Counted from the first letter of the stretch, positions 21,990 through 34,377 are shown. The stretch is DNA of 64,000 nucleotides from Suillus spraguei (GCA_016800925.1 JABCPU010000004.1:558001-622000), one strand, 5' to 3'. Notes: generated by a model from the sequence alone, not told the origin. A program made the numbers and translations.

Positions 21990-23004
21990 AGGATGAGCGT
22001 CTAGGGTAGAAAGGGGTAGAGGGCATTTCAGACACCACTTCCATGTGGAGGGAAAGGTATTTATGTTCAACGGGCACATTTATTAGTATAGAGTTAAGCA
22101 CAAACCTCTTACCGAGTAGGGTAGGCCAGATTAGATACAAGTACAAAACCCGAGCAGTGGCGCGGAGTACTGAACATAAGATTTTCTGTTCTCAAGGAGT
22201 AAGGCTAGTGATTCATATTCTCGATACAAGCCAACCTGGTCAATCGGAAATTCGTCATGTCAACGAAGCCATGATCCATGGCCCGCATCAGCAATAAATT
22301 TACAATTTTAGTAACGAGGACAGCTAGGGACAAACCCTTGCAACTTATCTCGAGCTTCTGACGTTGCAAAAGGACATGGAGCCAGCACATCTCCGCTCAG
22401 ACTGCTAAAGTTTGGGCGTCTCAGCTCCACCAGAAATGAACGGAATCGAACGGAACTTTGCCGCAGTAACCAATCAAGTATGCAAGTCGATCAACTGCAT
22501 TGCTATTGTTTTGGCTAAAGATGCAACGTTGAATCACCTCAAGGCCGCCATCATTGGTTATTGTTGTCGTAATAGAGCGGAAGTTGATGGGAACTTATGG
22601 GCCAACCAGCTGTAACAAGCGATCGGTCTTACGGTGACCCATCCACCACGGCCTTCCAACGAGGTGAATAGCTTTATGTACATACTCAGCCACCAAACTC
22701 TCAAGAGAAACCAAGTTTAGCAGCCCCGGAATTTCCCCCTAGCGTGGCATATATCAAAGAATCAGCGCAAAGATACGATGCGCTGCCCATCAATTCCACA
22801 ATCGTGCTAAAAACACATACGGGAGAATCAAAAAATACTGCGTGAGTTATCAATTAATATATTCGGTGTACCAAGGTCCATAGCCAAGACACCTCAATAG
22901 ATCGTCCTCTATGAGGTAAATCAAATCAATGAGATAGAAGACAGCTCAAACAAGAACACCGACCCATCTCCATATCGCAATATGACAAAGTCTTATGATA
23001 TGAA
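21990..23004. other. Intergenic, nothing recognised
   Basis: About 1 kb between the P450 start and the next minus-strand stop. Several short frames exist, none with homology or splice support. The P450 promoter lies at its left end. Confidence 0.35.
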
Positions 23005-25068
23005 TCAGATATCATGTTTCCGTTTACTCAGCCTTCGCTGTCCAACTATTTCCTTGACCTTCCCAGTATTGGTTGCTGACAAGGACAGATTTTTTGTTAA
23101 TAAAGGTTTTAACTCAACATGAGCTCCAGGCACATGCGTTGGCAATGGTAGATTTCCGGGGAAGACGGCCGCTTTCTTCCGGAGTAGTTTTCGGCCTTGA
23201 TGATACATTGCTGCCGGGTCGTGAGTGTACCCTTTGCTTGGTGGGAAGGGACCAGGGTCAGGGTCGGGGTGAGCATAGTGGGGATTGGCTCGGGAATATA
23301 TATCCGGGGGTTGTTGTTGAGGGCCAGGCTGAAGAAGAGCAGGCATGACGAGGCGTTTTGGAAGGTGATGATTGCGCGGTGGCTGTAAGCTATTTTGAGT
23401 GCGAGATACAGATGATTGTGTAGATGTGGTGGTGCGTATGAGCAAACTATCCAATGAGTGAGCTTTACGATGTCGAGGGGGGTTTGCCAAGTCGATCGCT
23501 TGACCATCAGATGGTTCAGCGATGGGCGGTGATGAAAAGGGCGTTGCCTTATTTGCATCTCCGCGAGCTCGCGACTGAGTTTCGAGATATCGATCATTTT
23601 GACCCGGCGGTAAACCGGGCGCAGAATAAATTTGATGGAGGGGATAAGGCGCCAGCTCATCACGACCTGGCTGCTGTGGTATATTGTCACCAGAACGATG
23701 GGTCCGAGAAGCAGGCTTGCTGGCGGGTGCACGTGACGATGAACGAGAAGACGGCGCCTCGGGCAAGTGGTTTCTGGGGTGACTGGGTTCTAACTGGCCC
23801 GAGAAATTACGAAGGTCTGGGTTCGGAACTACGGTGTTGGCCTGAGTGGTATGCAGAGGCGGGGATATAATACCAGATGGAATAATTTGCCCAGGAACAA
23901 AATCTGGTCCACTTGGAGGCAATCTGGGGAGCTGCAGCAAAACATGTAAAGATAAAGGCTCCATGGTTCTCAGCTATCAAACATACTTTCTGGGTCCGCA
24001 CCTGACGAGGGGCGTTCTTTGCAAAGAGAACGTAAATATGAGTCAGAAAAATTTGCATGTCCAACCCACCTCACGCTTAGATTTAGTATGGAAATCGCCT
24101 CGCAGGACGGCGATGTCATTATACATGTGAGCGGGTCCAAGTTGCGTAAGATCGCTACCAATAGCTTCGTAAGGACTGCCATGTTGGCGTCCTGGTTCTG
24201 ATTCCTCAATTTCTTCGATTCGATCGAGGGCACGGGAGCTTGTGAAGCGTTGGATGAAGTTCTTCATACGGCGCTTTCTCGTAGGCCTGTTACTACCATC
24301 TGCATGAACTGGAGTAGATTCGGAGCGCGTTATGGCAGGTTTCACCTCTTTTTCTCGCTGCTCTGGAGCTGAAATAATGCGCGTTGGGGTAGGACGATTA
24401 GAAGCAGGGGCACACATGGCTGGCGAAGACCCTGGGTCATGACTCGGCGAAATTGAATACGAGACCGGAGATGCTGAGAATGGAAACGAAAGCTGCGAGT
24501 GGGAATGAGATGTAGCGGATGATATAGTAGGCGACGTGAAAGCAGAGAGAGCGGTGTGAGAGTCAGAATCTAAAGATACAGAAGTCGAGGCAGTCGGGGG
24601 CGTGTGAGCTTCCTCCGAGCCGGGTGAGTGTGAAACAAAGTCTGAGTTCTCTATAGGACAGGGCACTTCCTGATGGGGTGAGATGCCACTGGGAGCGGTC
24701 TGAGAGGGATTACTGACAACCAGAAGAGGAGATTTAGACGGGAGCTCCTTGTAGAATGTAGGGCTAACAAGTGGAAAATGTGGATGAACACGAGGATCAG
24801 ACGAGAATGCAGGGTCATTTAAGATGGTCATTGACAAAGGTCTTGAGAAACTGGGAGGGCAGTCGCGGTGATGATGTGAAGGCGGAGAATGATCAAAGTC
24901 AGGAGTGAGAGATGCTGGAGATACAATGGCGTATGGATTAGGGTTATGGGGCTGATAAGCAGCAGACTGAAAGAAACCTAGAACGCGTTCATCGTGGACT
25001 GTGCTTGGCGCATGCTGAAAATGATAACTGGTTTGACGACCTGCCGCACTCCAGTTTAAAGTCTCCAT
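23005..25068 (-). CDS. Large disordered Ser/Pro-rich protein, unknown function
   Basis: Three exons. Exon 1 runs from METLNWSAAGRQTSYHF (25068) to ...HTKSKRE near 24070. A short middle exon gives NAPRQVRTQK. The last exon starts LPRLPPSGPDFVPG and ends ...KVKEIVGQRRLSKRKHDI at 23005. The total is about 660 residues. It is dominated by Ser, Pro, Thr and His, with a basic patch RPTRKRRMKNFIQRFTSS followed by the acidic DRIEEIEESEPG about halfway, and a Pro/Gln/His-rich second half. No domain is recognised. The basic KRRMKNFIQRF stretch may be a nuclear signal or membrane-binding helix, but that is guesswork. It shares a short divergent promoter with SLD2. Confidence 0.7.
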
Positions 25069-25311
25069 AGATAGACAGATAGAGTGTAAGCCTTGAAGAG
25101 GATCTATAACCAGACAAAGAATTGGTGTCAGTCAACAAATGTCACGGTACCAAGGGAAGAAAGACTTGGAAAGGAACATGCAGAAATTGTGTCCACATGA
25201 TGAGTTCATCATGATCAATAAAATTAGACTGCATTTCTCTGTTTGGCTTGTTGTGGCAAACACGGTTAAGTTACGTTCAACACAAGTTCAACACCACTTG
25301 AACTCAACTAA
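25069..25311. promoter_or_regulatory. Divergent promoter between the disordered protein and SLD2
   Basis: 243 bases separate the two divergent start codons. No specific factor site can be named from sequence alone. Confidence 0.4.
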
Positions 25312-27080
25312 ATGGCAGACGTGGTATCACTTCGAACAGAAATTAAAGCTTGGGAACGCGACTTCAAGTCAAAGTTCTCTAGAGATCCTTCTGTTCAGGA
25401 TATTAAAGATCAACCTGCTATAGGTACGTTTAATCGGTACTTTCATCATGTCTTGTACTCAATATCCTTACAGCTGATAAGTACAAGTTATACAAGAAAC
25501 TATCGAAGGCAGCAGCAGCAGCCACCTGTCTCTCTAAGACGCGTCCTTCTTCTTCTTCTTCTTCTTCTCAGACGCCTACCACGCCTACTGCTCACCCAAG
25601 TCACTCCCGTATTATTTCCAAGCCGCGCGAAATCGAAGTCGTCGCTCCTCTTTCAGGCTTTAATCCGTTCTCACCAGTAAAAAATAAAGGCAAGCGGAGA
25701 GATTCTCCCCCTGCATCCTCATTCTCAACTCGAAAGGCACATTTATCAAATCCTTTCGCAACTCCATCCAAGAATACACCAAATCGTTCCTTCCGGAGCG
25801 AATCCCCAGATAATTTCCCAAAAGGACAGCTCAATTTATCAATTGGTACACCTCTCAGCTCCCAATTACCCCCCGTGCCGAACACAGCTGTCTTGCGTGC
25901 ACGAAAAAGACTTCGTGGTGAACCCGTCTCGCCCTCGCCCAATAAGCAGAAGCGTCAACGTATCGGTTCTCACTCGGCTTTACCCTTTCGGTTATCACAT
26001 TCTTTGTCTAGTGATGATGAAAGTGATGAAGTAATAGGTGGCGTGGATGTCAATACCTCTTTCGTGGATGATTCTCCCGTAAAGCTACCGGCAGGCGGCA
26101 AGTCATTCAGGCTCCTCTTTGAAGATACACTACCGACTGCAAGTGTACCTAAGAGGCCTGCAAATATTTCCAAGTCACAGTCACGAGGCTCCGATGGTGC
26201 TGTAATCTCACACGGGGTCGATTCGAACGATGCCATGAGTCTTGAAGCATCTCCAGCCAATACCCATCGAGATTCTAGATGCTCGAAAAGCCGTCAAGAT
26301 AAACAGAAATCAAAGGCAGATACAAAACCCACTTTGACGTCAAAACTCATCAAGAAAGACGAGTTTCCCAGCGCTAAAGGCCAGGTAAATCAGTCAAGAT
26401 CTGAGTTATCGCGTACATTTTCTGTGGAGAAAAAAGCGCACAGCAAGTCCCAGGAACCGAAGTCATCGCTCAAGCGTGTCTTGGAGGTCGTGTCAGTGAA
26501 TGATGGACTGTCATCAACTTCACCACAGTTCCCCTTACTTCCGCCATCTCCCACCTCTGAAGAGGCCTCTTCAAATCGACGGGTTCCAGCAAACAGCAAG
26601 GGAAGAGCTGGAATAAGCCGAAAGAAGGCCAAGGTTGCGGACGAGGATGAGGAGGAAGACGAAGATGATTTAGACGAGGTTGCTATTAAAGTCATCGATC
26701 GGGCCCAGACAGCACAGCAAGCGTCGGAAAATGCTGATGAGCTTGACTGGGATCCAATATTACATAGCGGTGCCCGTGACCGCGATCAGTATGCTGCGAC
26801 TGGCCACACGAGCCGTGACGAAAAGGGAACGTTTCATGTTGATTTACCTGACGAGCTTCGCCTCATGTTGGCCATTTCACCATCAAGAACCCACAACAGC
26901 AAGGAGGAACGTGTCTTCCGCGGTTTACTTTACGGCGATCGTGTTGGTCATTATGACGCGACGAGAGGTGGGGATATATGGGATATCGGTGAAGCGGAAG
27001 ATGATGACACTCGAGGTAGCGCCGAGGGAGAAGGTGATTGGGAAGGCGAGCCTATACCATGGGAAGTCGGAGAGTTGTAG
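25312..27080 (+). CDS. SLD2: DNA replication regulator SLD2 (Drc1)
   Basis: Sld2 is a CDK substrate that, once phosphorylated, binds Dpb11/TopBP1 and helps load GINS and DNA polymerase epsilon at origins. The N terminus MADVVSLRTEIKAWERDFKS...SRDPSVQDIKDQPAIADKYK is the conserved Sld2/RecQ4 N-terminal helix pattern; one intron lies after QPAI. A Ser-run (CTT repeat), many Ser-Pro/Thr-Pro sites (for example ATPSKNTPNR, PVSPSPNKQK), a basic nuclear region RARKRLRGEP and an acidic run DEDEEEDEDDLDEV follow. The C terminus carries the conserved block RVFRGLLYGDRVGHYDATRGGDIWDIGE and ends at 27080. About 560 residues, typical of fungal Sld2. Activity is probably set by CDK through the S/T-P sites. 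Confidence 0.85.
25545..25569 (+). repeat. CTT trinucleotide repeat coding poly-Ser in SLD2
   Basis: About eight tandem CTT/TTC units inside exon 2 of SLD2. In the reading frame it encodes a run of Ser, so length changes by whole units keep frame. Confidence 0.85.
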
Positions 27081-27583
27081 GATTTATTAGCCGTATGTGG
27101 TCGTGTTCTATTATTTTGGTGCTTTCACAGGACGTTTTCAGTGCTTCATATCGAGACGCTTCGTGCAATTATACTTGCTATCACTTGCAGGATCAAGTAC
27201 AAAATGAGGAACACATGCCGAACACGTGTCTGATGCCAGTGTCTGACCCAGCGCATGGGGTGCCCGCGCCATGCACTGCATAGAGTGAGGCAGCAGTGTA
27301 CCAATGTATAATCACTCCGTGATAGCGAAATGGTGGGACTTGACATGCCTCAGTCTAGACACCAACCATTCACTTCGAAGTATTGCGTAAGGGTAAACCC
27401 TTGACGCATGTTTCACCTCCGTGTTCGAAAGAGGAGCATGGCTCGGCTCCTGAAGTCATTGCGCACATTCAATTTGTTATTTGAACCAGCCCTCATCCTG
27501 CTGGTGACTCCTCGCATAGTCCGGGCATTACGGCATGTGAGCGCAGTAAGTGGTTTAAAACCAGGTGTTTAACCCAAGTATCC
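27081..27583. other. Intergenic, no gene seen
   Basis: About 500 bases between SLD2 and the F-box-like gene, both on the plus strand. No tRNA or repeat recognised; presumed promoter of the downstream gene. Confidence 0.35.
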
Positions 27584-30062
27584 ATGTCTTCCACCTCCCT
27601 ATTTTCCGACGCTTTAGCTTCTGTATCTCTTCGCCTTCGCCACTCCCGCGATTCTGATAGTCAAAGCAAACAAAACAATCGAACTTCCTACCGCCCTTAC
27701 TCTGTCTATCAGCAGACAATGTTCCCTACTATCCTCCGGGATCCTGATGCAGCCAAAAAGCTGTTTGAGACTATCATCGACTCTCCTAATGGTCGCCGCT
27801 CCATGTCACGCCTTGCGCGTACCTGTAGAGCTATGTGCGAGCCCGCTCTGAATGTACTGTGGAGGGAACTGGACTCTTTACTTCCGATTATTTCGCTGTT
27901 TCCTAACACCTTGATGAAGAGAGCCCGCCGCCCTGGGCTCGGTTTGGTGGGTTTTCCTTGACATAAAGTCTCTCGATTACTCAACCAGATACGTCTCGCA
28001 GGCCAAGGCACCCAATGCCGAGGACTGGAGCCGAGTTCTCGCTTATGGTGAACGTGTACGCCGCATTGCATACATCGAGTCCTCTCCCAGCGTCTCCCCG
28101 TCTATCTTTGCAATCATCGCAGAGAACCGACCTGTGCAATACATCCTTCCTCACTTGCAGCAGCTCATCTGGCGCGTGGACACTGCCGCTGGTCTGCAGC
28201 GTTGCACCATTTTCCTGAACCCAGAGCTTCAAAGTCTAGTTTTGGAAGTCAGCACGAGGATTCCACAACTTGCCACTTTCCTTGCGGAAGTATGCAGCAC
28301 CACTCAGCTATCATCCTTTTCCTTCACGTCACCCACGAGCCTTCCCGACACCTTCACTGATATTTTGAGGTCCCACAACACGTTGGAAAAGTTGGTTCTG
28401 GTTGCACCTGGCGCGCTCGCATCGAGTGTTGGGCAATGGGCTGCATCTTTGCCTATGTTGCGTGTTCTCGAGCTTGACCTGACTGGTCGCTCTGTCATCG
28501 CAGTCGAAGGCTTTTTCGACGACATCGTCGCTTCGGGAGCTTCCACTCCCAGTGATGCGTCGTCAGACAGCGGTGTCTTCTCTGGGGATGAGATAGACTT
28601 CACAGAAATCCGCAAGTCATCCTTACGCTTGACCGGTGACCTGCGCTCGGGTGGCGTGTTTACAGATCTCCGTCAACTATCGTTGACTGGAGAGGTTGCA
28701 AACATTGCGGTGTTTCTGAAGCACCTGACGAGCAATCTCACACACCTGGAGCTCGTTATTGAAGACCCCCCGGACATGGCTGACTGGCAGGACCTCTCTG
28801 GTCTGATCTGCGAGCGTTTCAGCAAATCGCTCCTCTCGCTGCGTATCAACGCAACAGGCTCATCCCGTTTCAATGAGCTTGTGAGATCAACGTCTCGAGG
28901 CGGAGACCCACCCTGCCGTCACCTTCCTCTCCAGCACTTCACCTCGCTCCCGTCTCTGCTCCGTCTAGAAATAGACCTGCCAGAATCAGTCCTCTTCCAT
29001 AACTCAGATCTGCAGGCTGTAGCCCAGGCATGTCCCAATATCGAGACCCTCCGACTCTGCCCTATGGCACGTTTCCCCGCCTCGTCTGGGCCCAGCCTTA
29101 CGTTAGAAGGCGTTGCAGTTCTGACTCGGGGCTGCAAGCGACTACAGACGCTTGCACTCGTGCTAGACGCCCACACGGAGTCCGAGGAGACGTTCAATTC
29201 CCTCGACGTGTCCTCGCGGTCACTTCTCCGCCTACACGTGGGCCACTCCGTTGTCAACGACTCTCTTCAGTCAACTATTCTTCTCAGTCACCTTGCGCCC
29301 TATTTGGAGACAATCAAGTGGTTCCATGAGAAGAACCGCCCCGGATATGTCGAGGCGAACGCAACAGGCTGGCAGAAAGTCTCAGACTGGCTGCCACACA
29401 TGCAAGGCATGCGCTTGATGGAGAGGGCCAGGACTGTGCATCTTACCACGCAGAAGCCCGAGACCCGGGAACAGAGTGTTGACGCTACTGTGACGCGCAT
29501 CACTGCGGATAAGTCTCTGCAGGCCAAGCCTCGTTTGGTTCAGCGCCAAGTCCAAGTGTCGCCCAAACTGGTTGACAGGTCAGCTGAGGCTAAGCCAGAG
29601 TTGGTCTCGATGTCCATTGATGCTACACCGTCAATCATGGATACAAGCGTCGATGCCACTCCAGCAGTCATACACCAGTCCGTCTCTGTTCGACCCAACA
29701 TGGTCTCCACCGAAGTCGATGCGTCAGTTTGCACGGAAACCAAAGCTATCAGCGCCATCCAAGCACTACCCTTCGAAGAATCCAACACAGTCCAATATAC
29801 CGACCCCTTCTATACTTTCCCTTCTGTCATCCCTGCAGTCCTTGCTGGACTGCTTACTTTCGCGTGCCGTATTCTCACATCTTACCCTCTCACGATCCCT
29901 ATGCATATGCTTGACAAATCTCTCTCCATACTCCATGCTCAACCAAAAGAAGGGGATAATTCGTCCTCAGAAAAACACGAACTCAGGCCTTCTCCTGCGC
30001 ACTCGGTTTCATCATCGACGTCGGAGCTCCTGGATCATGATATTCCTCCTGTTTGTCTATGA
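27584..30062 (+). CDS. F-box/LRR-like protein with C-terminal 11-residue repeats
   Basis: Two exons, 27584-27946 and 28002-30062, give about 806 residues. The N-terminal helix block SMSRLARTCRAMCEPALNVLWRELDS is the F-box-like motif common in agaricomycete proteomes; F-box proteins present substrates to Skp1-cullin E3 ligases. A long Leu-rich region follows with irregular LRR-like units (LRQLSLTGEVANI, LTHLELVIEDPPD, LLRLEIDLPESVL, IETLRLCPMARFP, LQTLALVLDAHTE). Beyond the usual architecture, residues from about 490 carry a tandem array of 11-residue units (29469-29745), then a hydrophobic stretch PSVIPAVLAGLLTFACRIL that could be a membrane helix, and a Ser-rich tail. The F-box role is inferred from the motif only; the substrate is unknown. 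Confidence 0.75.
29469..29745 (+). repeat. Tandem hendecad (11-residue) repeats in the F-box-like protein
   Basis: Successive units read EQSVDATVTRI, DKSLQAKPRLV, QRQVQVSPKLV, DRSAEAKPELV, SMSIDATPSIM, DTSVDATPAVI, HQSVSVRPNMV and STEVDASVCTE. The last six follow one another at exactly 11 residues. The consensus is roughly xxS-V-x-A-x-P-x-hydrophobic-V. The DNA of the units is diverged, so this is an old, protein-level repeat under selection for pattern. Confidence 0.85.
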
Positions 30063-30363
30063 ATTCCTTATCGCGACGGGACGCTTTACTCATTTGATAC
30101 ACGGTGCTGGCGCTTATTATTAGGGTTACTATCACGCATATTATTCTAACGCAGACTGGAATGGCATAAAATTCACGGATGCTGTGGATGGTCAACAAGA
30201 CATTAAGGAAGTAGTCGTGGAGGCGAGTATCACTCCCGTTCAGGGGTCAGCCCAGAAATGGAAAGTCAGTGCAGAAAAGCAAATAATGCCAAACATTTTT
30301 GCGACGCGTCACTGCACGCCAAAACATGACAAGCCATATTCTAAGTCTCACTACTCAATTGCA
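30063..30363. other. Intergenic, presumed RPN5 promoter
   Basis: About 300 bases between the F-box-like gene and RPN5. An open frame extends upstream of the RPN5 Met from 30184, but the family begins at MAEVRKQEKDF, so I treat the upstream part as non-coding. Confidence 0.35.
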
Positions 30364-32164
30364 ATGGCCGAGGTTAGAAAGCAGGAGAAAGACTTCACGA
30401 AGGAAGTTGATGAGCTCCTACCAGAGACTTCCGCTCTCGTCAAGGTGTGTGCAGAGTTGCATATATCTTACTATTCGAATTGACGAAGCACCTTGATTTA
30501 GTCAGGGTCTGTTCAGCTGTCAGATGCTTTGGAGAGGTTGCTTGTATTGGAAAAGCAAACACGAAATGCACGTCTTGTTACTTTGATGACTTCTTTATAC
30601 TCACTTTCCACGCATAGGCTAATGATCTGCCTTCCACTACGCGCCTAGCTAAAGCGGCACTTGAACTCTGTTACGAATCAAGGGACTACATACAGCTCAA
30701 CAGCACCATCAGCTTACTGAGCAAGAAGCACGGCCAACTCAAAGTCATTGTTCAGGCCATAGTCGAACAGGCAATATCGTGGCTGCCTGGAATTCGACAA
30801 GAGCAAGGTGTCGAGAAGTGGTTAGAATTGGTTGAAACTCTGCGATCTGTGACCGAGGGGAAGGCTAGTCTATCACGTCATGAACTATCAACATGTGCTC
30901 ATGGTGTTCCTTACAGATTTTTCTCGAGACACCCCGTGCGCGCGTGACTCTTGCTCTTTCCCATTACCATGAAACTCTTTCCAAGGCTCCAAACGCTTTG
31001 GCAGCCACAATCAAAGAAGCACTACAAACAGCTTCTGATCTCCTTAGCGACCTGCAGGTGGAAACTTATTCTTCAATGGAGCGGAGAGAGAAGACGGAGT
31101 TCATTCTAGAGCAAATGAGGCTATTGATCGCTGTCGCTCGATTGAAAGACGCGGAAGTCCCCGCGAGACAGGGGAAGAATGCCCTTGGTAGTGGTGAACC
31201 GGAATGGGTTAAGGCCAAAGTTGGGGGCCGCAAAGTCAATGAGTCGTTCCTGAAGGAGAAAGCAAATGAGGTTTGTCCGTTCATGAACCTGATAGGCCAG
31301 ATGTCCACTAACTTACTTTATCCAGGATCTCAAACTCAAATATTATGACCTAATGATCCAGCAAGCTCTTCATCAAAGCGCGTATCTGGAAGTGGCGAAG
31401 CACTACGAGAAAGTTTGGGATACGCCGTCGATAAAGGAGGACGACAGCAAAAGTCGTGCTGTGCGTACTTCTTATTCCCATCAGGCCTATAACGACTGAC
31501 GAATTACGGTCTTTAGGCCCTCGAACACATCGTTTATTACGTAGTGCTTGCGCCTCATGACAATGAACAATCAGACATGCTGCACCATCTATTTGCTAAC
31601 CCCGCACTCGAGAAGCTTGAACTCCATTAGTGAGACCATTGTCCTATGTTAACGTTAATACTGACTCTTGGACAGTAACCTTGTCAAGTCATTTGTGACT
31701 CGCGAATTGATGAGGTGGCCCGGAATTGAATCCTTGTATGGACCTTTCCTGCAAACAACGCCGGTATTCTCGGTTTCCAAACAATGGGAGGACCTCCATA
31801 CCCGCGTCGTCGAACATGTGAATTTAATCCATTTATCTGAGGGTACTGCTAATTTGCGGTTTTTTTTCAGAACCTACGCGTGGTCGCGCAGTATTACACT
31901 CGAATCACCCTTTCCCGTCTCACGGTTCTTCTCGACCTTACACCACAGCAAACGGAAGAGACGCTCGCTCGGCTTGTTGTTTCACATACCATCTGGGCAC
32001 GTGTAGACCGGCCAGCAGGTATCGTCAACTTCAGGAGTAAGCGCGGTGCAGAGGACGTAATGAATGATTGGAGTTCGGACATGCAAAAGCTGCTTGGACT
32101 TGTAGAGAAGACTTGGATAGGGATGAACGCGGCACAGGCCGCTCAGTCTCGCATCAAGGCATAG
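30364..32164 (+). CDS. RPN5: 26S proteasome lid subunit RPN5 (PSMD12)
   Basis: RPN5 is a PCI-domain scaffold subunit of the 19S regulatory particle lid. The start MAEVRKQEKDFTKEVDELLP matches the family. Exons then give LERLLVLEKQTRN, KAALELCYESRDYIQLN, LLSKKHGQLKVIVQAI, KIFLETPRARVTLALSHYHE, LLSDLQVETYSSMERREKTE, FILEQMRLLIAVARLKD, DLKLKYYDLMIQQALHQSAY, YVVLAPHDNEQSDMLHHLF, LMRWPGIESLYGPFL and the PCI-domain block RVVAQYYTRITLSRLTVLLD, with WARVDRPAGIVNF near the end. Eight or so exons and about 450 residues, the usual length. An insert between VARLKD and the KVNESFL block is longer than in human. The junction after QTRN is the only uncertain splice site. Confidence 0.93.
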
Positions 32165-32253
32165 TGATGTATTATTAGTAGCAGCTTATGCTGTTGATAT
32201 AATGCTTTAAAACATCAACAAGTTAAAGGGCGAAAATTGCGAGGCAATGATCC

Positions 32254-33157
32254 CTATGGGTTTGAACTCAGTATTTTAGCAAACTCTGGACTCGCCGCGA
32301 GATGGTCCTGCTCCATGGACTGCACAGGTTTCCCAACTTCTGATGCAGACGCTAGTTCATCTACCGGAAAGTAGGTCGGACGGATACCTTGCTTCCAATT
32401 CCTGGTGTATTGTTGTCCTCTGTCAAAATCTCCCATCCCACTGTCCACATCCAAGATGGCCTTCCACCTCTTACGAGCAAGAAGAGCACCCCTGTCAAGC
32501 TCTACTTTGCGGTCTGCCGATTGGTAGACTGCATCTTCCTTCTCGAACGTCCGGTCAATTTCAGATGGGAAGACAGTGCCATAAGCTTCAGCCTCCATTC
32601 GAGCAAAGGTGTTGGCAAAATCGTGCCCAGCTCGTAGTGATCTAAACTCTGCAACAGCACGTGTGTATGCAATGCTAAGAGCCATTTTGTGGTGGTTGTG
32701 CAGGTTAACAGCGAAACGGACAGCGCTAGCAAAACAGAAGCATGTTATTCGATATTAACTGAAAGAAAGAAGGAGGTACTAACTCCTCTGGTGAAGGGTT
32801 GAGTCCTCTTTGAGCTAGCCGTGTCCAATCTGTTCCTCGTACTGGATGCTCATCCTCCACTTCGCGACCTTCTACAATGCTGACAGGCCTAAATGCCTCG
32901 AATGGATGGTCGCTGAAGAATTGCCGACGAACTTTGTCTTCCAAGTAGAATATAGGTAGCGGTTCAGTTTTTGGTTTCCGCATTTTTCTACTGGACGGTA
33001 ACCGGCAGTCTTCGCGGACTGGGGGAGCTCTTGGAGGGAGAGGAAGAGGAGGATGTTCGAGAACCGCTTGAAACCACACAGGTTCGTTCTTGATGTAATT
33101 CGCGCGCATAAGCCGCGCGGCCTGCTTGTGCACCTGTGAAGCAATTCGGCGCACCAT
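32254..33157 (-). CDS. RSM25: Mitochondrial small-subunit ribosomal protein mS23 (Rsm25/MRPS25 family)
   Basis: The start MVRRIASQVHKQAARLMRAN (33157) and the block WFQAVLEHPPLPLPPRAPP are hallmark sequences of fungal mS23. They are followed by PIFYLEDKVRRQFFSDHPFE and RGTDWTRLAQRGLNPSPEE. One intron near 32735-32795 joins to AVRFAVNLHNHHKMALSIAY and ARMEAEAYGTVFPSEIDRTF. The stop is at 32254. The basic N terminus fits mitochondrial import. The gene converges with RPN5 (90 bases between stops) and diverges from MED7. Confidence 0.88.
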
Positions 33158-33354
33158 TTTGACAATACGGCAGTAAGACAAGAGCAAAGAAACGACTGTC
33201 GTGAAGTTTGTTTGGATCACAAGCCTTTGCCAAACAACTGTCACAGAACGGCAGCAGCTTTGGCCATTAGTAACAAGATAATGATAGTGTCATCTTGCGC
33301 AAGATCTTCACGTTGATTTCCCGTTACTAATTCGCTGTAAACTCAACACTGCAC
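33158..33354. promoter_or_regulatory. Divergent promoter of mS23 and MED7
   Basis: Only 197 bases lie between the two start codons, so both promoters and 5' UTRs must share this segment. No specific element is recognised. Confidence 0.45.
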
Positions 33355-34377
33355 ATGGACGAAGAGGAAGCTGAACTCCGTAATCCCTTTCCCTCACCGC
33401 CATCTCACTACAACAACTATACATCGCATAACCTGAAGCTACTTGCTTTACTCAAGGAACGAGTCGGGAATCAAAATGCTGATCTCGGGATAGTGGACCA
33501 GCATGCGTTACTCTCAGATCAAACTGATGTACCTACATGGTCCCTGGCCCAGCTCGAGAAACCACGAGTAGACTGGGTCCTCGAAGAAGGCCAATATAAT
33601 GTCTTCGGGGATACGTGGTTTGTATGAATGCTGCTTTGCACTCAATGTAGTGTTTGATTTTCTCCAAACCAGGTAAAAGAGACCATTCCGTCTCTGGCTG
33701 AACTTGGAGGGCGTCAGCTCTACCCTCCTGACCCAAGTACAGGTGAGACAGTCCTCAAGTCTATACGTTCGCTGTCCTGAAGCAGTATTTCCCTAAGATC
33801 AACGGCCTGTACTTCTGGCTGTCCTGAGGTCAATTCTGGTCACATACTCCAATCTGACAGATGCAATTCTTGTACCACCACCACCACCTTCATCCTCAGC
33901 ACAGCCAGAATGGCAACGCCAGCTTGAGTGGATCACGATACTTGCCCAGAATCTTATGGCAGCTGCAAATGATCTACGGCCTGTTCAGGTCTTTACTCTC
34001 ACACTCTGACCCGTGCGGTTGGCTGATGTTTATCGGATAGGCTAGAGGAAATCTTGAACTTATGATGCAGCGACAGCTAGAACTGAGGCGCGAGGAAACA
34101 AAGAACATTCACTCGTGCGTGTTCCACTCTATGATTTCAATGTTATTGAATACAGAAAGCTAGGCAATGTGATGCTCTCGAGGCTCGGCTGTTGGAGCTA
34201 CGTTCTTCGGCTGAGGAAATGGCGGGTCCGGACTTGAAGTCGACCGCGAAACCCAGTGGTTCTCATGTAACTTTTCCCCGTGCACGTCAACGTAAAACTG
34301 ATTTCATGTAGGTACAAACATCCACGATCAATGTGTCCCTTGAGGACGTGTTGCGTTGGGCTGAAGAGGTCCCATAA
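33355..34377 (+). CDS. MED7: Mediator complex subunit 7 (MED7)
   Basis: MED7 is part of the middle module of Mediator, which links activators to RNA polymerase II. The start MDEEEAELRNPFPSPPSHY is followed by FTSHN-like YTSHNLKLLALLKERVG, WSLAQLEKPRVDWVLEEGQY and, after an intron, VKETIPSLAELGGRQLYPP. Further exons give LLAVLRSILVTYSNLTDAIL, QRQLEWITILAQNLMAAAND, GNLELMMQRQLELRREETKN (the hinge coiled coil that pairs with MED21) and VSLEDVLRWAEEVP, with the stop at 34377. About 230 residues over six exons, as expected for a fungal MED7. Confidence 0.92.

Noticed and set aside
23109..23732. Long minus-strand frame of about 200 codons.
   Set aside because: It is an out-of-frame shadow of the disordered protein at 23005-25068, with no independent splice or homology support.
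28304..29257. Several antisense frames inside the F-box-like gene.
   Set aside because: They are shadows of a GC-rich coding exon; no start context, splicing or family resemblance.
30184..30363. In-frame upstream extension of RPN5.
   Set aside because: RPN5 proteins begin at the MAE...KQEKDF position; the extension has no conserved sequence.
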